Shown here in pieces: positions 15,594-16,580 of a DNA stretch of 16,580 nt (the stretch's first letter is position 1; each line of letters starts with the position of its first letter). The translations under genes and the position numbers were made by a program. The stretch is taken from NCBI GenBank assembly GCA_039588215.1, contig JBDHAD010000061.1, positions 1 to 16,580 of the forward strand, read 5' to 3'. The notes beneath the pieces were generated by a model. That model was given only the letters and a program-made list of their open reading frames with translations, had not been told where the DNA came from and did not search any database. The DNA is from JBDHAC01 sp039588215 (GTDB lineage: Bacteria > Gemmatimonadota > Gemmatimonadetes > Palauibacterales > Palauibacteraceae).

Positions 15594-16580
15594 GTGGACG
15601 GGCATGGGTTGAGCTGGCTCGAGGAGCGGGGACCCGATTACGAGATCGTGCTCTCTACCCGCGTGCGCCTCGCCCGGAACCTCCAGGGCTTTCCGTTCGC
15701 GAGTCGTGCCTCCGGGGAGGACCGCGATCGGGTTCTCGCTCAGGCCTTCGAGGCGCTCGACGACAACCAGGTCTTGGGCGATGCGGACTTCTGGAAGATG
15801 TCCGACCTCGAGGCAAGCGAGCGAGCGCGTCTCCTCGAACGACACCTCGTGAGCCACGAGCTGATCGGCGGTCACGATGGCGCACCGCTGCGAGCCTCGG
15901 CGCTCGCGATTCAAAGCGGGCGGTCGCTCGGTTTGATGATCAACGAAGAGGACCACCTCCGTCTGCAGGTCCTCGCGGGAGGCTTCCAACTCGAGCGGGC
16001 CTGGAAGGACGTCGAGCAGTTGGACGAGGAGATCGGGCAGCGCCTTCCGTACGCCTTTCACCACGAGTTCGGTTTTCTGACTTCGTGTCCGACCAACGTG
16101 GGGACGGGGCTGCGGGCGTCGGTCCTGATACACCTCCCCGGCCTCGTGCTTACCAAGGAGATCCACAAGGTCCTTCAAGGCATCGGGCAACTCGGGCTCA
16201 CGTATAGAGGTCTATACGGAGAGGGATCCGAGATCGTGGGGAACTTCTTCCAGATCTCGAACCAGACGACGCTCGGCAAGAGCGAAGAAGATCTGATCGA
16301 CCACCTCGGAAGCATCGTGGCCCGGGTCATCGACTACGAGAAGCAGGCGCGCGCCGTGCTCCTCAGGGAGGCGCCCGCCGTCCTCGAGGACAAGGTATGG
16401 CGCGCGTACGGGATCCTGCGGCACGCTCGCAGCATTCCCTTCGAAGAGATGATGAATCTGCTGTCCGGGGTGCGATTGGGGCTGTCGCTGAAACTTCTCC
16501 AAACACCCTGTGTACAGACGGTCAGCCGTATTATGATCTACGCGCAGACAGCGCACCTCGAGCGCGCCGCCCGCCGGAGG
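15594..16580 (+). CDS. mcsB: McsB, protein-arginine kinase (3' end beyond the window)
   Basis: McsB is a phosphagen-kinase relative that phosphorylates arginines on proteins, marking them for ClpCP. The visible 329 residues are open to the window end; the family is ~350-360 long, so roughly 25-30 residues are missing. Motifs: VLSTRVRLARN (~19-29), NEEDH (117-121), SCPTNVGTGLRASVL (164-178, active-site Cys at 165), and the RGLYGEGSE...NQTTLGKSEEDL block. The GTG at 15594 is chosen because AAGGAGGGG lies eight bases upstream; the in-frame ATG at 15573 has no such site. The arginine-phosphate-binding RDxxRA motif would lie past the window end. clpC is a likely next gene (inference). Confidence 0.93.
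   Translation, partial: MDGHGLSWLEERGPDYEIVLSTRVRLARNLQGFPFASRASGEDRDRVLAQAFEALDDNQVLGDADFWKMSDLEASERARLLERHLVSHELIGGHDGAPLRASALAIQSGRSLGLMINEEDHLRLQVLAGGFQLERAWKDVEQLDEEIGQRLPYAFHHEFGFLTSCPTNVGTGLRASVLIHLPGLVLTKEIHKVLQGIGQLGLTYRGLYGEGSEIVGNFFQISNQTTLGKSEEDLIDHLGSIVARVIDYEKQARAVLLREAPAVLEDKVWRAYGILRHARSIPFEEMMNLLSGVRLGLSLKLLQTPCVQTVSRIMIYAQTAHLERAARRR

Noticed and set aside
16530..16580. Apparent loss of the McsB arginine-phosphate-binding RDxxRA motif (AHLERA seen instead)
   Set aside because: The AHLERA stretch matches the QPAHLQ-like segment that precedes that motif in the family; the motif should lie past the window end.

Overview
The window is a GC-rich bacterial chromosome segment. It opens with the 3' end of a 16S rRNA gene and ends inside mcsB. 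The organism is probably a diderm: it has a Lol-type lipoprotein exporter (LolC/E-family permease plus LolD) and a secreted protein with an OmpA-type peptidoglycan-binding domain. An ECF sigma factor paired with a Ser/Thr kinase carrying TPRs, together with the McsA/McsB arginine-phosphorylation pair in a diderm, suggests Gemmatimonadota or a neighbouring phylum. This placement is inference from gene content; no search was run.

Left part (1-6107). The 16S gene is followed by two hairpins (105-129 and 167-201), with no tRNA or 23S after it. Everything from 246 to 6107 is on the minus strand. In transcription order it reads: ECF sigma factor (6107-5523), membrane Ser/Thr kinase with TPRs (5509-2951), a hairpin-plus-U-tract terminator (2867-2849), an OmpA-domain protein (2808-1465), and two unrecognised secreted proteins (1426-851 and 854-246) whose genes overlap at GTGA. 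This looks like a signalling unit (sigma plus kinase) followed by an envelope unit of three exported proteins.

Right part (6341-16580, all plus strand) is conserved housekeeping. It holds era, a 55-residue Trm112-like zinc protein starting inside the era stop, and rnr (RNase R). A spacer with ~17-bp tandem repeats follows, then prfB with an intact programmed +1 frameshift, lysS with an added zinc ribbon, a LolC/E-type permease, lolD, mcsA and mcsB (cut by the window end). prfB-lysS, lysS-permease and permease-lolD overlap by 4, 4 and 8 nt, so prfB to lolD probably form one translationally coupled operon joining translation to lipoprotein export. mcsAB is a separate unit after a 262-bp spacer.

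No mobile element, CRISPR array, tRNA gene or riboswitch was seen. I did not find a clear undescribed multi-gene system. The best leads are the two secreted orphan proteins behind the OmpA-domain gene, the tandem repeats upstream of prfB, the zinc-ribbon LysRS, and a 16S gene apparently unlinked from 23S.
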